DNA from: Glycine soja | Taxonomy: Eukaryota; Streptophyta; Magnoliopsida; Fabales; Fabaceae | Assembly (NCBI RefSeq): GCF_004193775.1 | Contig: NC_041016.1 | Coordinates: 31,322,120-31,386,119, forward strand | DNA: 64,000 bases | Direction of reading: 5' to 3' | Shown: piece by piece, positions 10,237 through 22,200 of the stretch | Position numbering within the stretch: position 1 is the stretch's first letter | Layout: each line of letters starts with the position of its first letter | Notes under the pieces: model-generated | The model's database searches: none | What the model saw: the letters and a program-made list of their open reading frames with translations, nothing else | What the model was told of the DNA's origin: nothing | Program-made: the position numbers and the translations under genes

Positions 10237-12971
10237 AGATAGCATAGAATTCCCTGGTATAAGTAGACTGCTTCTACATTCTAGGGGACAACTTCTTAGA
10301 AAAATAAGCAATAGGATGCTGAGATTGACTCAGTACTGCTTCAATACCCGAACCAAAAGCATCAGTCTCAAATATAAATGGTTCTCTAAAATTAGGAATT
10401 GCTAACACTGGAGCTGAAGTCATAGCTTTCTTGAGCTGCACAAATGCTTGAGAAGCACAATTAGACCACTGAAAGGAGTTCTTCTTCAATAAATCAGTGA
10501 GTGGTTGAGCAATAGAAGCATAATTTTTTACAAATCTTCTATAATAACTAGTGAGTCCTAGAAATCCTCTCAATTGTTTTATAATAGTTGGTTGTGACCA
10601 ATTAGTAATGGCTTCCAGCTTAGTGGTTTCCGTAGTCACTCTTGCACCTGACAAAACATGGCCCAAGTAATCAATTTGTCTAACACCAAAAGAGCACTTA
10701 GAAAGTCTAGCATAAAGCTTATGTTGCTATAAGGTTTTTAGCACACATTCCAAATGAGAAAGGTGATCCTTCCATGTAGAACTATATATCAGAATGTCAT
10801 AAAAAAAATACAAACTTCCTCAAGACTCCCTGAAATATGTCATTCATAAGACTTTGGAATGTAGCAGGCGCATTAGTGAGCTCAAATGGCATAACTAGCC
10901 ATTCATAATGTCCATGGTGAGTCCTAAAAGTTGTTTTATTCATATCCTCAGGTTTCAACAAAATCTGGTGATAACCAGACCTTAAGTCCAACTTGTAGAA
11001 AAATCAACTCCAAACAACTCATCAATCAATTCATCAACTATTGGAATAGGAAATGTATCTTTAACCGTAATAGCATTCAATGCTCTATATAGTCAGTCAC
11101 CCTCCAAGAACCACCCCTTCTTAACCAAGATAATTGGGGAAGAAAATGGGCTCTTACTCGTCTGGATGATGCCTTCCTCAAGCATTCCTTGCACCAATTT
11201 CTCAATTTCATCTTTTTGACTATGTAAATACCGATAAGGCTTGACTTTAACTGGTTTTGATCCCTCCAACAAGGGTATAGCCTGATCGTGAGACCTTGGA
11301 GGTGGTAAGGATGTGGGAGTCTCAAAAACAGATTCATATGTATGAAAGAGAAGTGGCAACTCCGATTCTAAATCAGCAGGTAATTAAGATAAAGGAAACT
11401 GAAAATTGGAAGGTTCAATAAGCTGCATACTGAAAACTTCAGCAATAGAATCAGTAGAATTCGTTCTCCTAATATGATGTAATTGAGCCTAAGTAGGAGT
11501 ACCATCATCATCGCCCTGTAGGGTTATAAATTTCCCATCATGTAAGAACTTAAGTTGCAAGGAATCATGATCCGCAATGTGAGAACCAAGTGTTTTCAAC
11601 CAGTTATCTCCTAATATCAAGTCAGCACCAGAAATTGGCAGCAAGAATACAGGTAATTGAAACTTGTTGCCTTGAGCTTGAATGCTAAGTTCTCTAATCA
11701 TGCCTACAACAGTCATGTAATTACCATTACCAACCATAAATTTAAACAAGGGTGTTGGTTCTATAGGTAGTTTAAAAAATTTGGCCACTCTTGGCTGGAG
11801 AAAATTGTCTGAACTACCACCATCAACAAGTACCCTCACAGGTAAGGTATTGATATGAGCTACAAATCTAATAGTGCCAACACCAAGACTTTCTTTCAAG
11901 GCATTCAAGGAAAGATGGTGAGGATTGTCAATCACAGTTTCAGCAGTACTATTATTATCTCCAGACACAACATCAAAACTCATCTCAGCTTCACCTTCAC
12001 CATCCTCAAGTTGTAACATTAACATATGCTTGTTGGGGGCACTTATGATTAAATGTGAACTTATCATCACAAAAGTAGCACAACCCTTTTTCACGCCTTA
12101 ATTGCATCTCAACATGAGAAATTTTCTTAACATAATTATATTTGAGAAGAGGAGTATTAGGAGTAGGCAACAATGGGGGCAAAGATATTTTGGTAGTATT
12201 TTTAGCAGCATTAGAAGGAGCAGAATTGAAATTAACAGTGTGAGCAGAAATGGGGGAATATTTATGAGAATAATTGGGGGCCCGATTAGAGTTTACTAGT
12301 TGATACTTTTCCTCATATAATTTGGCTAAGGACACAGCTCAAATTAATGTCGTAGGCCTCTGAGTAATCACATCTCTACGAATATCAACATTCAACCCAC
12401 TCAAAAAACAATTTAAAGCAACTTCATTAGACAACCCTTCAGATCTATTAGCTATAGCCATGAATTTCAAATAGTAGTCAGAAATTGTACCAGATTGTTG
12501 AAGTTTGAACAATTCACCCATAGGATAATCAAAAGGAGAAGGCCCAAACTGAGACACCAAAGCATGAGTTAACTCGGACTAGGAATTCACTGACTCCATG
12601 CGCTGAAGCATTTGAAACCACACCTCCTTCTCAAAATGAATCGCAACAATCTCCACTCTATTAGAGTCAAGAGTATGATGATAATTGAAGAACTTTTCAG
12701 CTTTGAAAATCCATTCCAGAACAGGTGTATGGCCATCAAAATGGGGAAATCTCAGAGAAATGTCTTTGATAAGCTCAAATGAAGAAATTGGAGTTACCGG
12801 AATACCACCCGTAGAAGAAATGCCTGAGTTTGAACCACCAATGGACAGAGATCGGTGCTGAAGTAACAAATCCATAGATTTTTGTAGCTTCTCAAAACGA
12901 TCCTGATGTTCTATGTCGCGCTTGCGCTGCTCTTCCATCCACGAATTCAAGGTATTGATCTGAGTCTGCAT
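10237..12971 (-). pseudogene. Ty3/gypsy gag-pol remnant (Reina-like?), minus strand
   Basis: Read on the minus strand from 12971 down: a gag frame (12971-12339) with the gag-like stretch SLRFPHFDGHTPVLEWIFKA; a spacer with a CYFC...H zinc-knuckle remnant (about 12090); an aspartic protease with VLVDGGSSDNF and ADLILGDNWLKTLG (12094-11489); RT with [10 protein letters not shown] (10991) and [18 protein letters not shown]; then the RT thumb and the start of RNase H (10666-10274). The YxDD region near 10790 is disrupted by a frameshift at an 8-A run and by loss of one catalytic Asp. RNase H stops at 10237, exactly where Ogre B begins, so the rest should lie beyond Ogre B off the window. The lineage is a guess from the protease and PBS. 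Confidence 0.85.
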
Positions 12972-13014
12972 ATGCTAAAGTCTTGTACGATCGTTGTTGT
13001 TGTCCACCATTGAT

Positions 13015-13030
13015 GACAATGAAAGCACCA
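13015..13030 (-). promoter_or_regulatory. Primer binding site of the minus-strand gypsy element
   Basis: The minus strand reads TGGTGCTTTCATTGTC one base after the LTR end. TGGTG-type primer sites are usual in plant Ty3/gypsy elements. The position between LTR and gag supports the call; the tRNA was not assigned. Confidence 0.7.
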
Positions 13031-13031
13031 A

Positions 13032-13407
13032 TGTAACAAAGAAACGATATAATATGTATTATATGAACTAAGGAGAGTACAAGTAGCAATGGTTAGCATA
13101 CACTATTTTGGGATATTGAGGAAGAATAAAAATATGGGAACTGGAACTCTGAAGCAACGTCATTGGCAGCTCACTCGAATCAACCTGGTTCAAGGATAAA
13201 AGGAATAATCATAATTTCAGGAGGGGACAGAAAAAGGAGATGAGCTCAGGAAAAGATGGGTGTAGAGGAGAGAGAGAATCATACCAACAACGTGCCCTTC
13301 CTCAATGAGCATAACCCCTTAAATGCACGTTCTCCCTGCGAGTCCTTGTGCTCTTTCTCATGGCCAAGTTTTGCGGATCACCTTCCACGTGTCCATCATT
13401 CCTAACA
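13032..13407 (-). repeat. 5' LTR of the minus-strand gypsy element
   Basis: On the minus strand the LTR starts TGTTAGGAATGATGG (at 13407) and ends TTTGTTACA (at 13032), about 376 bp. The LTR length suits small chromovirus-type LTRs. The left end is firm because the PBS follows; the right end is inferred from the TG dinucleotide. A CT-rich to AG-rich segment (13260-13280) corresponds to the leader. Confidence 0.65.
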
Positions 13408-13810
13408 GAATTTCCAGCACAATTGTTACCCACGGACTTACTCATTATAGCCTATTAAAGGACCATCAAAAGAATAGAAGAAGGTATGAGCAAACATAGC
13501 AATAAACTTTCCCTTCTTGCAATTATTAATCCATTTTATTATATTTTCAAGAATATATTTTTTTATATCTGCAATAGCTTTTTGTAACTTTTTTGCATTT
13601 TAATTTTTTGTATCAACAGCTTTAGAGCATCATCCTACAGTCTTTTCAAGCAATACAACTTTTGTTAATTAATACAAGAAAATATCCCCTTAAACAAAAT
13701 TCTCTTAAAATTTTAATACGACTTTTGTAGGATTCCATGTTATATGAAATGTGATCAAAATATTTTGATACAAAGAACTTGACGTGGTGAACAAACTAAG
13801 ATTTGCAAAC
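13408..13810. other. No gene seen
   Basis: AT-rich sequence without a coding frame or repeat that I recognise. It is the flank of the gypsy LTR and leads into the tandem duplication. Confidence 0.6.
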
Positions 13811-15154
13811 GAGATATGATAGCGAAAACATGGGTAAATCAATTCCAGCAAACTAACTCTTAGATCTAGAAGGTGATGACTGAATGATTTGGAAAAAGGT
13901 ACCTGTATCACATGTACTATATTTTGGTCCTAGTTTCAAAGAACACAAAATCAAGGCATATTCATAAAATAAATTAAAATACACTGATAAAAATGTAGTC
14001 GTATCAACTTACCATTTCGGGCATTGTAGCATATAATTATGGTATGAAAAACAACTCAAATCTTTGATATGTTCCTTGTTGTCCTTTCATTTTATTCTTT
14101 TTTATATGGTGATCTGTTTTGGACTGACACTTGTGCATAGATAAGAATGAGAGAGAGTAAAGAAGAGGAATACGATGAGTTAGATTAATGATAATTAAAT
14201 TTTAAATTCTAGCTGTACTTTCGTTGGAAAGCTATTTTTCTTAATTATTTAAACTAAGATAACCTAAATAAAATAATCGCATTATTGTCTTCAATTAAAT
14301 TGTCGGGGTTCGGTAAACATTGAAATTTGCACGCACTGCACTTCCATTGACAATAATTACTTTTTATCCGTGTGAGGTAAGGCGTAAAGTTTTTTTTAAG
14401 TAATAAGATGATTTTGTATTAAATAATATGGTTATATAAAAAAAAAGGTCAAGTTTTTTTATTGAATTATTTGTTTTCACATATAATAAGTAAATCAATT
14501 CCAGCGAGATATGATAGCGAAAACATGGGTAAATCAATTCCAGCAAACTAACTCTCAGATCTAGAAGGTGATGACTGAATGATTTGGAAAAAGGTACCTG
14601 TATCACATGTACTATATTTTGGTCCTAGTTTCAAAGAACACAATATCAAGGCATATTCATAAAATAAATTAAAATACACTGATAAAAATGTAGTCGTATC
14701 AACTTACCATTTCGGGCATTGTAGTATATAATTATGGTATGAAAAACAACTCAAATCTTTGATATGTTCCTTGTTGTCCTTTCATTTTATTCTTTTTTAT
14801 ATGGTGATCTGTTTTGGACTGACACTTGTGCATAGATAAGAATGAGAGAGAGAATTAAATTTTAAATTCTAGCTGTACTTTCGTTGGAAAGCTATTTTTC
14901 TTAATTATTTAAACTAAGATAACCTAAATAAAATAATCGCATTATTGTCTTCAATTAAATTGTCGGTGTTCGGTAAAAATTGAAATTTGCACGCACTTCA
15001 CTTCCATTGACAATAATTACTTTTTATCCGTGTGATGTAAGGCGTAAAGTTTTTTTTTTTAAGTAATAAGATGATTTTGTATTAAATAATATAGTTATAT
15101 AAAAAAATGGTCAAGTTTTCTTATTGAATTATTTGTTTTCACATATAATAAGTA
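13811..15154. repeat. 695-bp tandem direct duplication
   Basis: 'gagatatgatagcgaaaaca' occurs at 13811 and 14506, and the following ~640 bp match closely, for example 'tgatgactgaatgatttgg', 'aaatgtagtcgtatcaactt' and 'attattgtcttcaattaaat'. The junction carries a microhomology 'taaatcaattccagc', which also occurs inside each unit. Copy 1 has about 36 bp ('taaagaagaggaatacgatg' region, 14157-14190) that copy 2 lacks. The same short minus-strand frame (starting MIQVPFSKSF) appears in both, but no known domain is seen. The origin is unknown. Confidence 0.9.
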
Positions 15155-15287
15155 AAACATTAAAAAGTAATTCAATTTTATAAAAATAAGATAACATGTG
15201 TTATTGTAAAATAATTATTGTTGTTACAAAGAGTTATAAATGTATGTAAATTATTGGAATAGATACGCAATTCTTAAATGTATGTAA
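15155..15287. other. AT-rich spacer
   Basis: Short AT-rich sequence with the repeated phrase 'aaatgtatgtaaa'; no coding potential. Confidence 0.5.
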
Positions 15288-16480
15288 AATAAATTTAGTA
15301 TTACATTACATATAACTACAAATATTTGTTAGTGTGCAATTTTCTACCTGAATCCTTCCTTCAACCAAAATGATGAGTCCTACTAAATAAGTGATGCTAA
15401 AATCTTTGAGAAGACTCTAAGAAGATTGAGTCAGAGATGTAAGAGAAGATCCTAGAGTTCTCATGAGCCTTATAGTAGATTTTGGATCCATGGGTTAGGT
15501 ATGAACCCGCTTATCTCTCTACATATTAGATTAAGGTTTCATGATTTTTGAGTCTTGTATTTAGGGATCCATAGGGTACCCTAGTAATATAGGATTTTTC
15601 AGCCCTTGTATTTTAGGGCACCAAGACTAGCTTTTGTATTAGAGGTAGTTTCGTAATTTCACATGCATTAAGTGCACTATTTGATGTGTGTGTTAGGAGA
15701 TAAATTTAATTGAATTGGGAGAAGCTCAATCCAATTAAATTTTGGACCATCTTAAGGGGGAGGTGAGCATTTGCTTGCTACATCATATAGTCACACTTTG
15801 TGCATGTCCTTCATGCTTTACATGTCTCATGACACCTAAGCACACTTAGTGGAGAATCTTGGACTTGATCTGGGATTAGTGGACTAAATCATAACTAAAA
15901 TTCACTAATCATAATTAGTGAAATTTTGGCTTCAAATTTGGCTACAGCAATTCAAATTTAAATTTAAGTGAAATTTGAATAGAAATTCAAATTTTCCTCC
16001 AATTTTGTGTGACACTTAGGATATAAATATAGGCATTGTGTGTGCATTTTTCAACTTTGATCATTTGAGAATTACACTTCATAGTTCAAATTTCATTTGA
16101 GGCATAAAATTTCGTGCTCCTTCTCTCCTTCTCTCTCCAGACATCTTCTCCTACCTTCAAGCTCTTATCCGTGGCTTCCTATGGTGGTGAGCTTGTTCTT
16201 GACTCACTTTTCCTTGAAGTGGCATCTCCAATCATTTTTATTCCTTCTCCATTTTGCTGCCATTGATATTCAAGAAGCAAAAGACTCTATTGATGAAGAA
16301 GATCCAAGGCCTGCACGCTCCACATGGAGCTACATCACCATGGGCACAAAATCTACCGTAAGGCTCATGAGAACCCTAGGGCCTTCTCCTGCATCCCTGG
16401 CTTAATCTTCCTGGAGTCTCCTAGCCATGGCTCTGGTGATGGGTCCCCTCCTTGGGAGGATTGCATTAGAGTTTATGCAC
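15288..16480 (+). repeat. LTR-like repeat family X, copy 1
   Basis: Shares an almost collinear 1-kb sequence with 20166-21257 and partly with 63335-63770. Landmarks are 'aaataaatttagtattacat', 'aatccaattaaattttggac', 'ggggaggtgagcattt' and a TATAAATA box at 16022-16029 followed by a pyrimidine-rich leader. Copy 2 runs into a PBS-like TGGTACAAGAGC, so the family is best read as an LTR. Copy 1 diverges from copy 2 after about 16320 ('ccaaggcctgcacgctccac'). Small open frames here lie inside the repeat and are not genes. Confidence 0.7.
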
Positions 16481-17383
16481 TAAAGAAATTTCTAACTTTA
16501 ACAAGCTTCCAATCTCTACATGTTGATGCATGATGTACATATGGTAGATTAAGACTAAGATGCAACAATCTATACAAATGCCACTCAATGAGCTGGGGAT
16601 GAAAAAAGAGAAAACTCTTGAAACTTCAAAGCTTAATCTTTATGTTTCTCCCCCTATCTTGAATAATCTCCCCCTTTTTGGCTTTGATTATGCCAAACTT
16701 GAATTGCTATTTGAGTTCATTTGGAGAGTCTTGAGAGTAGAGAATTCTCTTGAAATAAACCTGAAAATATCTAAACTAACACTATTGCCAAAAGAAGTGT
16801 GTCAAATCATCTCATCATCATCATAAAGTAGAGTTGTCAACTGACATAATATACGAATGTAAGTATGCAATGCACTACTTCTCCCTAATGCAATGTTTCT
16901 CCCCCTTTTGGCATAACAAGGCCAAAAAGTCACAAACACTTAGAGTAAAAACATACAAATATATGATGTAAATTAGGAAAATATCACAACATTTCCTTCA
17001 AATCAATAACCATTACAACTTAAAAAAACATAACAACTTAATCAAACATCAAAATTGACTAGAGAAATAAAAACAAGATTAATAAAAATCAGAAAGGACA
17101 ACTGAATACCAGAAACAAGCACTAAAAACACAACTATGCTTCATCCTCATCAGGGTTTAGGAGGTTTCTAAGAGTAAGCCTAGTCTCTATGTTTTCTACC
17201 CGGGAAGTTATATTCTCCAAAGAACTATGAACTTCACCTGAGTGCTCTTAATGGAGGTGAAGCATAGCATCCATCTTTTGAATCATAAGAGACTCAAAAG
17301 GAATCCATTGAGGAGCAGGCTCATGTTAAGCTTTAGCTTCATCATCTTCTTCCATCTATTAAATGTTTCAAACAACAAGCTCT
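16481..17383 (-). mobile_element. Retroelement fragment (copia-like, minus strand), non-coding part
   Basis: Contains several tracts that on the minus strand read as AAAAGGGGGAGA-like purine runs (16650-16680, 16885-16915). They are typical of the region between the coding end and the 3' LTR of large copia-type elements. No intact frame remains. It continues into the env-like fragment at 17384 on the same strand, so both probably belong to one old element. Confidence 0.45.
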
Positions 17384-17670
17384 CTAGCCATTATCCATTA
17401 ATTCATGATCAACAAACTTCATTCCAAGCTTCTTGAGATGCCTTTTGGTAATTTTACTAGAGGCTTTGGTAAAATCCATAATCTCATTAGAGAAATCAAC
17501 CTTACCGTAGTCAATGAATCTAGAGGCAAGCATAGCATAAGGAAACTCATAATCCACAAGGCGATAACATTTCAACATAATGTCTTCAATCAGAAATACC
17601 CAATTCATCTTGTTACCTGATTTTAGACCATAAATAATTAGTAGATCATCGTCTGTAACATGAGCATGTG
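17384..17670 (-). pseudogene. Env-like / plant-transposon-protein-like fragment, split by a solo LTR
   Basis: The minus strand encodes HAHVTDDDLLIIYGLKSGNK, then NWVFLIEDIMLKCYRL and LPYAML-like DYEFPYAMLASRFIDYGKVD. This resembles the extra protein ('env-like') encoded after pol in several large plant LTR elements. If the solo LTR at 17676-19324 and one ATAAG copy are removed, the frame continues into 19330-19380. A TAA lies a little further upstream. The assignment is by resemblance only. Confidence 0.5.
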
Positions 17671-17675
17671 ATAAG

Positions 17676-19324
17676 TGTAGAAGCAAAGCTACATGGCGAA
17701 TCAAAAGTGATTCAAAGATGTTTTGATAATAACAATGATGATAACAAAAGGTGATGACAAAAAGCTCAAAGGTTAATCAAAGGATGAGTTCAAGATGTTC
17801 AAGAAGAAATCAAGAACAAATTCAAGACTCAAGAGGAAAAGTTGAAGAACACTTCAAGATTCAAGAAGAAGGATGAATTCAAGAATCAAGATTCAAGGAT
17901 CAAGCTTCAAGAATCAAGATCAAGATTCAAGATTCAATAATTCAAGAATCAAGAGAAGACTTAATCAAGATAAGTATTAAAAAGTTTTTTCAAAAACTGA
18001 GTAGCACATGATTTTTTCTCAAAACCTTTTACCAAAGAGTTTTTACTCTCTGGTAATCGATTACCAGACTGCTGTAATCGATTACCACTAGAAAAGTGTT
18101 TTGAAAAAGTTTTCAAAATTGAATTTACAACGTTCCAATTAATTTCAAAAAGTTGTAATCGATTACCAGTGCCTTTGAACGTTGAAATTCAAATTCAAAT
18201 ATGAAGAGTCACATCCTTTCACATAAAAGATTTGTGTAATCGATTACACTAATTCGGTAATCGATTACCAGTGATTGTTTCTGAATAAAATCAAAAGATG
18301 TAACTCTTCAAATGGTTTTTGACATTTTCAAATTGGTTTTTAAGTTTTTCTAAAAGTTATAACTCTTCTAATGGTTGTCTTGACCAGACATGAAGAGTCT
18401 ATAAAAGCAAGACTTTGTTTTGCATTTCAAGTATCTTGAACACTTATTAAATCAATCTTTTACAAGCCCTAAATATCTTTGAACTTCTTCTTCTTCTTTG
18501 TGCCAAAAGCTTTCCAAATTTTTCTTGTTTTCTAAACCTTGAAAACTTGTGCTATTCATTCTTTTCATCTCTTCTCCCTTTGCCAAAAAGAATTCGCCAA
18601 GGACTAACCGCCTGAATTCTTTTTGTGTCTCTCTTATCCCTTTTCCAAAAGAACGAAGGACTAACCGCCTGAATTCTTTTGTGTCTCCCTTCTCCCTTGT
18701 CAAAGAATTCAAAATGACACAGTCTGAGAATTCTTTTAATTCTTCCCTTTCCCTTATACAAAAGTATTCAAAGGACGAACCGCCTGGGAGTTCTTTTGTA
18801 TCCCCATTCACAAAGTATCAAAGGTTTAACCGCCTGAGATCTTTGTCTTAACACATTGGAGGGTACATCCTTTGTGGTACAAGTAGAGGATACATCTACT
18901 TGGGTTTGACTAAGAACAAGAGAGGGTACATCTCTTGTGGATCAGTTCTAGTGGAGGGTACATCCACTAGGTTCAAAGAGAACAAGGGAGGGTGCATCCC
19001 TTGTGGATCTTTGCTTGTAAAAGGATTTTTACAAGGCTTAAAGAAATCTCAAGGACCGCAGGTCGCTTGGGGACTGGATGTAGGCACGGGTTGTTGCCGA
19101 ACCAGTATAAAAACTCTTGTGTGTTTGTCTCCTTCTTCCCTACTCTTTTACTTTCCGCTGTGCATTTTAATTTCCTCTTTTACTTTCTATTAAGTGTCTC
19201 TTCTAATCCTTATTCTCTTAACAACTTAGTAAAAACCTTAGAAGAGTAATTTTAATTAGTAAAGGTTTAAGAACAATTAATTCAACTCCCCTTCTTAATT
19301 ATTCTGAGGCCACTCGATCCAACA
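17676..19324 (+). mobile_element. Solo LTR, large Ty1/copia type (SIRE-like?), TSD ATAAG
   Basis: The element starts TGTAGAAGCAAAGC and ends CTCGATCCAACA. Perfect 5-bp duplications ATAAG lie at 17671-17675 and 19325-19329. No internal region is present, so this is a solo LTR formed by LTR-LTR recombination. Orientation is inferred from TATAAAAG at 18400-18407, followed by a pyrimidine-rich leader. Upstream are five copies of the palindrome TAATCGATTA. The region 18540-18850 contains diverged repeats of an 'aaaagaattc..ggactaaccgcc' phrase, and 18850-19010 has repeats of 'gagggtacatc'. The same family recurs at 24405-25570 in the opposite orientation. Confidence 0.93.
18054..18267. promoter_or_regulatory. 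Five TAATCGATTA palindromes upstream of the LTR TATA box
   Basis: Exact copies at 18054, 18075, 18156, 18237 and 18258, most extended to GTAATCGATTAC. They lie 130-350 bp upstream of the TATA box, where U3 enhancers are expected. Confidence 0.8.
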
Positions 19325-19329
19325 ATAAG

Positions 19330-19417
19330 TGCCATATTTTAGTTATTTTTGGGATTAGAGTGCTAACAAATATCTTTTGATTTTGGTAGTTTTCTTATAA
19401 ACCTCCATTAATTCTAT
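19330..19417 (-). pseudogene. Continuation of the env-like fragment
   Basis: On the minus strand 19375-19330 reads in the same frame as 17670 downward (STLIPKITKIWH, then LSHAHV across the removed LTR). It shows that the solo LTR split one coding remnant. Confidence 0.45.
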
Positions 19418-20165
19418 TGGACAAGTGGTCTCAATAACTCAAGGGGGGGGGGGGGGGTGAATTAAGTTTCAAAATTTTCCCACTAAGAAATTTTAACCCC
19501 CTTTTAAATGATATATGATAGACTCGGAATGCAGAAGAAGAAGAAGCAATCAATTTAATAATGTTCTTTTAACTGCGCAAGACAAAGTAAACTGCAATAA
19601 AATAACTGAGATAAGGGAAGAGAGAATTGCAAACTCGTTTTATCTTGTTTCGGTCACTTCCCGTGCCTAGGTCCAATCCTCAAGCAACTCACTTGAGATT
19701 TTCCACTATCTTTGTAAACTCTTTACAACTTCTAAACACACCTTGGGATTACTTTCCCTTGTGTTCAGGATTCTCACAAGTCAAGAGACAAGCAATCTCT
19801 TGATCACAACAATGATTTTAGAATCTACAGAAGAATTTATCTCTTTCAGAGATGATAATACAAATTAAAGATCTTTAGAAGAATACTCAATTGATTTGCA
19901 AGTGTTTGGCCAATACTTGTTTAGAGAGATTTGACAATTAAGTTCTCTTTTTAAAACCTCTCTCTTAGTTTTCGAAGTCAGACACACATATATATAGGCC
20001 CATTGTGCCTTTTCAAAATGGTTTGAAGATATGTGTCTTTCTCATTGGTTATCGATTACAGGATTCTGGTAATCGATTACATAATTGTATTTCTAAAGAG
20101 TCATGACTTTTAAAAGCTTTTTTTTAATCTCTTTGTTGGACAAGTGACCTCAATAACTTAAGAGA
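19418..20165 (-). repeat. Copia-like LTR fragment with repeated end motif
   Basis: The motif 'ttggacaagtgRYctcaataact' stands at 19420 and again at 20136 in the same orientation. The first is followed by a 15-G run (19443-19457). Near 19995 there is a TATATATAGG box, and at 20050-20080 one exact TAATCGATTA and one mutated copy. It resembles the LTR family at 17676 and 24405 but is distinct. I could not define clean ends or a target duplication. Confidence 0.5.
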
Positions 20166-21257
20166 GAAATAAATTTAGTATTACATTACATATAACTACA
20201 AATATTTGTTAGTGTGCAATTTTCTACCTGAATTCTTCCTTCAACCAAAATCATGAGTCCTACTAAATAAATGATGCTAACACCTTTGAGAAGACTCTAA
20301 GAAGATTGGACCAGAGATGTAGGAGAAGGCCATAGGGTTCTCATGCGCCTTAGGGTAGATTCTGGGCCCATGGGCTAAGTATGAACCTATTTATCTTTTT
20401 ATATATTAGATTAGGGTTTCATTATTTTTGGGACTTGTATTTAGGACTCCATAGTATAGGGAGGATACCCTAGTACTGTAGGATTTTTCAGCCCTTGTAT
20501 TTTAGGTCACCTAGACTAGTTTTTGTATTAGGGGTAGTTTTATAAATTCATATGCATTAAGTGCACTATTTGATGTGTATGTTGGAAGAGAAATTTAATT
20601 GAATTAGGAGAAGCCCAATCCAATTAAATTTTGGACCAGCCTAAGGGGGGAGGTGAGCATTTGTCATGCCTCATGACACCTAAGCACATTTAGTGGAGAA
20701 TCTTTGTCTAAACCATAGTTGAAATTCACTAATCATAATTAGGGAAATTTTGTTTCCACAAATTCAAATTCAAATTCAAGTGAAATTTGAATAGAAATTC
20801 AAATTTCCTCCAATTTTGTGTGACACTTAGGCTATAAATAGAGGCCTTGTGTGTGCATTTTTTCAACTTTGATCATTTGATGAATTACACTTCAAAGTTC
20901 AGATCTCATTTGAGGCATAAATTCCGTTCCCCCTTCTCTCCCTCTCCCACCACTCATCTTCTCCTACCTTCAAGCTCTTATCCATGGCTTCCTATGGTAG
21001 TGAGCTTGTTCTTGACTCATATTATCCTTGAAGTGGCGTCTCCAATCACCTTTCCTCCTTCCGCTGCCATTGATCTTCAAGAAGCAAAGGACTCTATTGA
21101 TGAAGAAGATCCAAGGCCTACAAGCTCTACATGTAGTTTTATAATTTCATATGCATTAAGTGCACTACAACTCCATGGTTGAAAATCACCATTGAAGGAC
21201 CTTATTGAAGCTCAAAGATCTAGCCTCCCTAGAAGCTTATCAAGCAAGCTTCCATCA
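20166..21257 (+). repeat. LTR-like repeat family X, copy 2
   Basis: Matches 15288-16320 with many substitutions. TATAAATA is at 20833-20840. The copy ends CTTCCATCA at 21257, and TGGTACAAGAGC, a PBS-like sequence resembling the initiator-Met type TGGTATCAGAGC, starts at 21260. This makes it likely that the family is an LTR of about 1.1 kb. Confidence 0.7.
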
Positions 21258-21944
21258 AGTGGTACAAGAGCACAAGAGCTTCAAGTAGGTGCTCCTTAAA
21301 CCTCTATTAATTTTCAGTTTTACCTTCTCCACTGTTGTTGTTTCTTCATTTTTTTCCATGTATCTCCTCACATGTCTTGTGTTGAATGTTGTTAACATGA
21401 TTTTTTAGAATTTCCACCGATTAAACTTGCTATAGGAGATATATTTGATTTTATATGGTTCAAAATTCTTGTTCTTGTTCTTAAACCATGAATTGTGTTG
21501 AGTTTAGGTTCGTTTGAGTTTTATATTGCTATTTTTTGTGGCTGAAACCTAAACCATAAAATTCTTACAAAAACATTAAAATAGAAGAAAACATGAAAAA
21601 TCTAGAGTGACATGTTCACCTACTGTAGTTTTGTCATAAAAGTCATGTCTTGTCATGAAACTTGACACATAAGATTTCTTATGTTGTGCTGAATTTTATT
21701 TTTCTTGTTTCTTTATCTAACTCATTTGTTCATGAGTGTATGAAATTTTTTTAGCCTATTATTTGATTTGAGTCAAATCTTGCATGTTAATTAGTCCTTA
21801 ACATGTTCATGCATAATTCTTCGAGAGTCTTTGATTGTCAACTTTTTCTTGAACTTTTAGGTTTCCTTATGATTGTGTCTATTGTGAATTTGAGTTTTTG
21901 GTGATTGAATTGCTAGCTGAAATTTTGATTGTAAGTGAATGTTG
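21258..21944 (+). mobile_element. Internal region after LTR-like copy 2, non-coding
   Basis: Starts with the PBS-like TGGTACAAGAGC at 21260. The rest is AT-rich with no recognisable frame, which would suit a large non-autonomous element. It stops at about 21945, where minus-strand Ogre C sequence begins. Confidence 0.5.
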
Positions 21945-22200
21945 AACTCCAAAAAGACTCTGATAGTCTTGGAAATGTAAAGAAGACTGTTATAGTCTTG
22001 ACAAAAGACTCTGATAGTCTTGGAAATATAAAGAAGACTGTGATAGTCTTGACAAAAGACTCTGATAGTCTTGGAAATGTAAAGAAGACTGTGATAGTCT
22101 TGAAAAAAAAACTCTGATAGTTTTGGAAATGTAAAGAAGATTGTGATAGTCTAGAAATGTAAAGAGTAGATGACATTGATAGTCTCTGCAAGACAACAAA
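21945..22200 (-). repeat. Ogre C 3'-UTR array of 51-bp hairpin units
   Basis: Units of 51 bp, each two half-units of the type AAGACTCTGATAGTCTT and AAGACTGTGATAGTCTT, that is AAGACT-5 nt-AGTCTT hairpins. On the minus strand the array occupies the same place as the arrays of Ogre A, B and E. The array is cut at its 3' side: no 3' LTR of Ogre C follows, and family X sequence begins instead. Confidence 0.85.

Noticed and set aside
13705..14606. Small minus-strand protein (MIQVPFSKSF...) present in both duplicates
   Set aside because: It is duplicated only because the DNA is; the two frames diverge after 34 codons and no domain is recognised.
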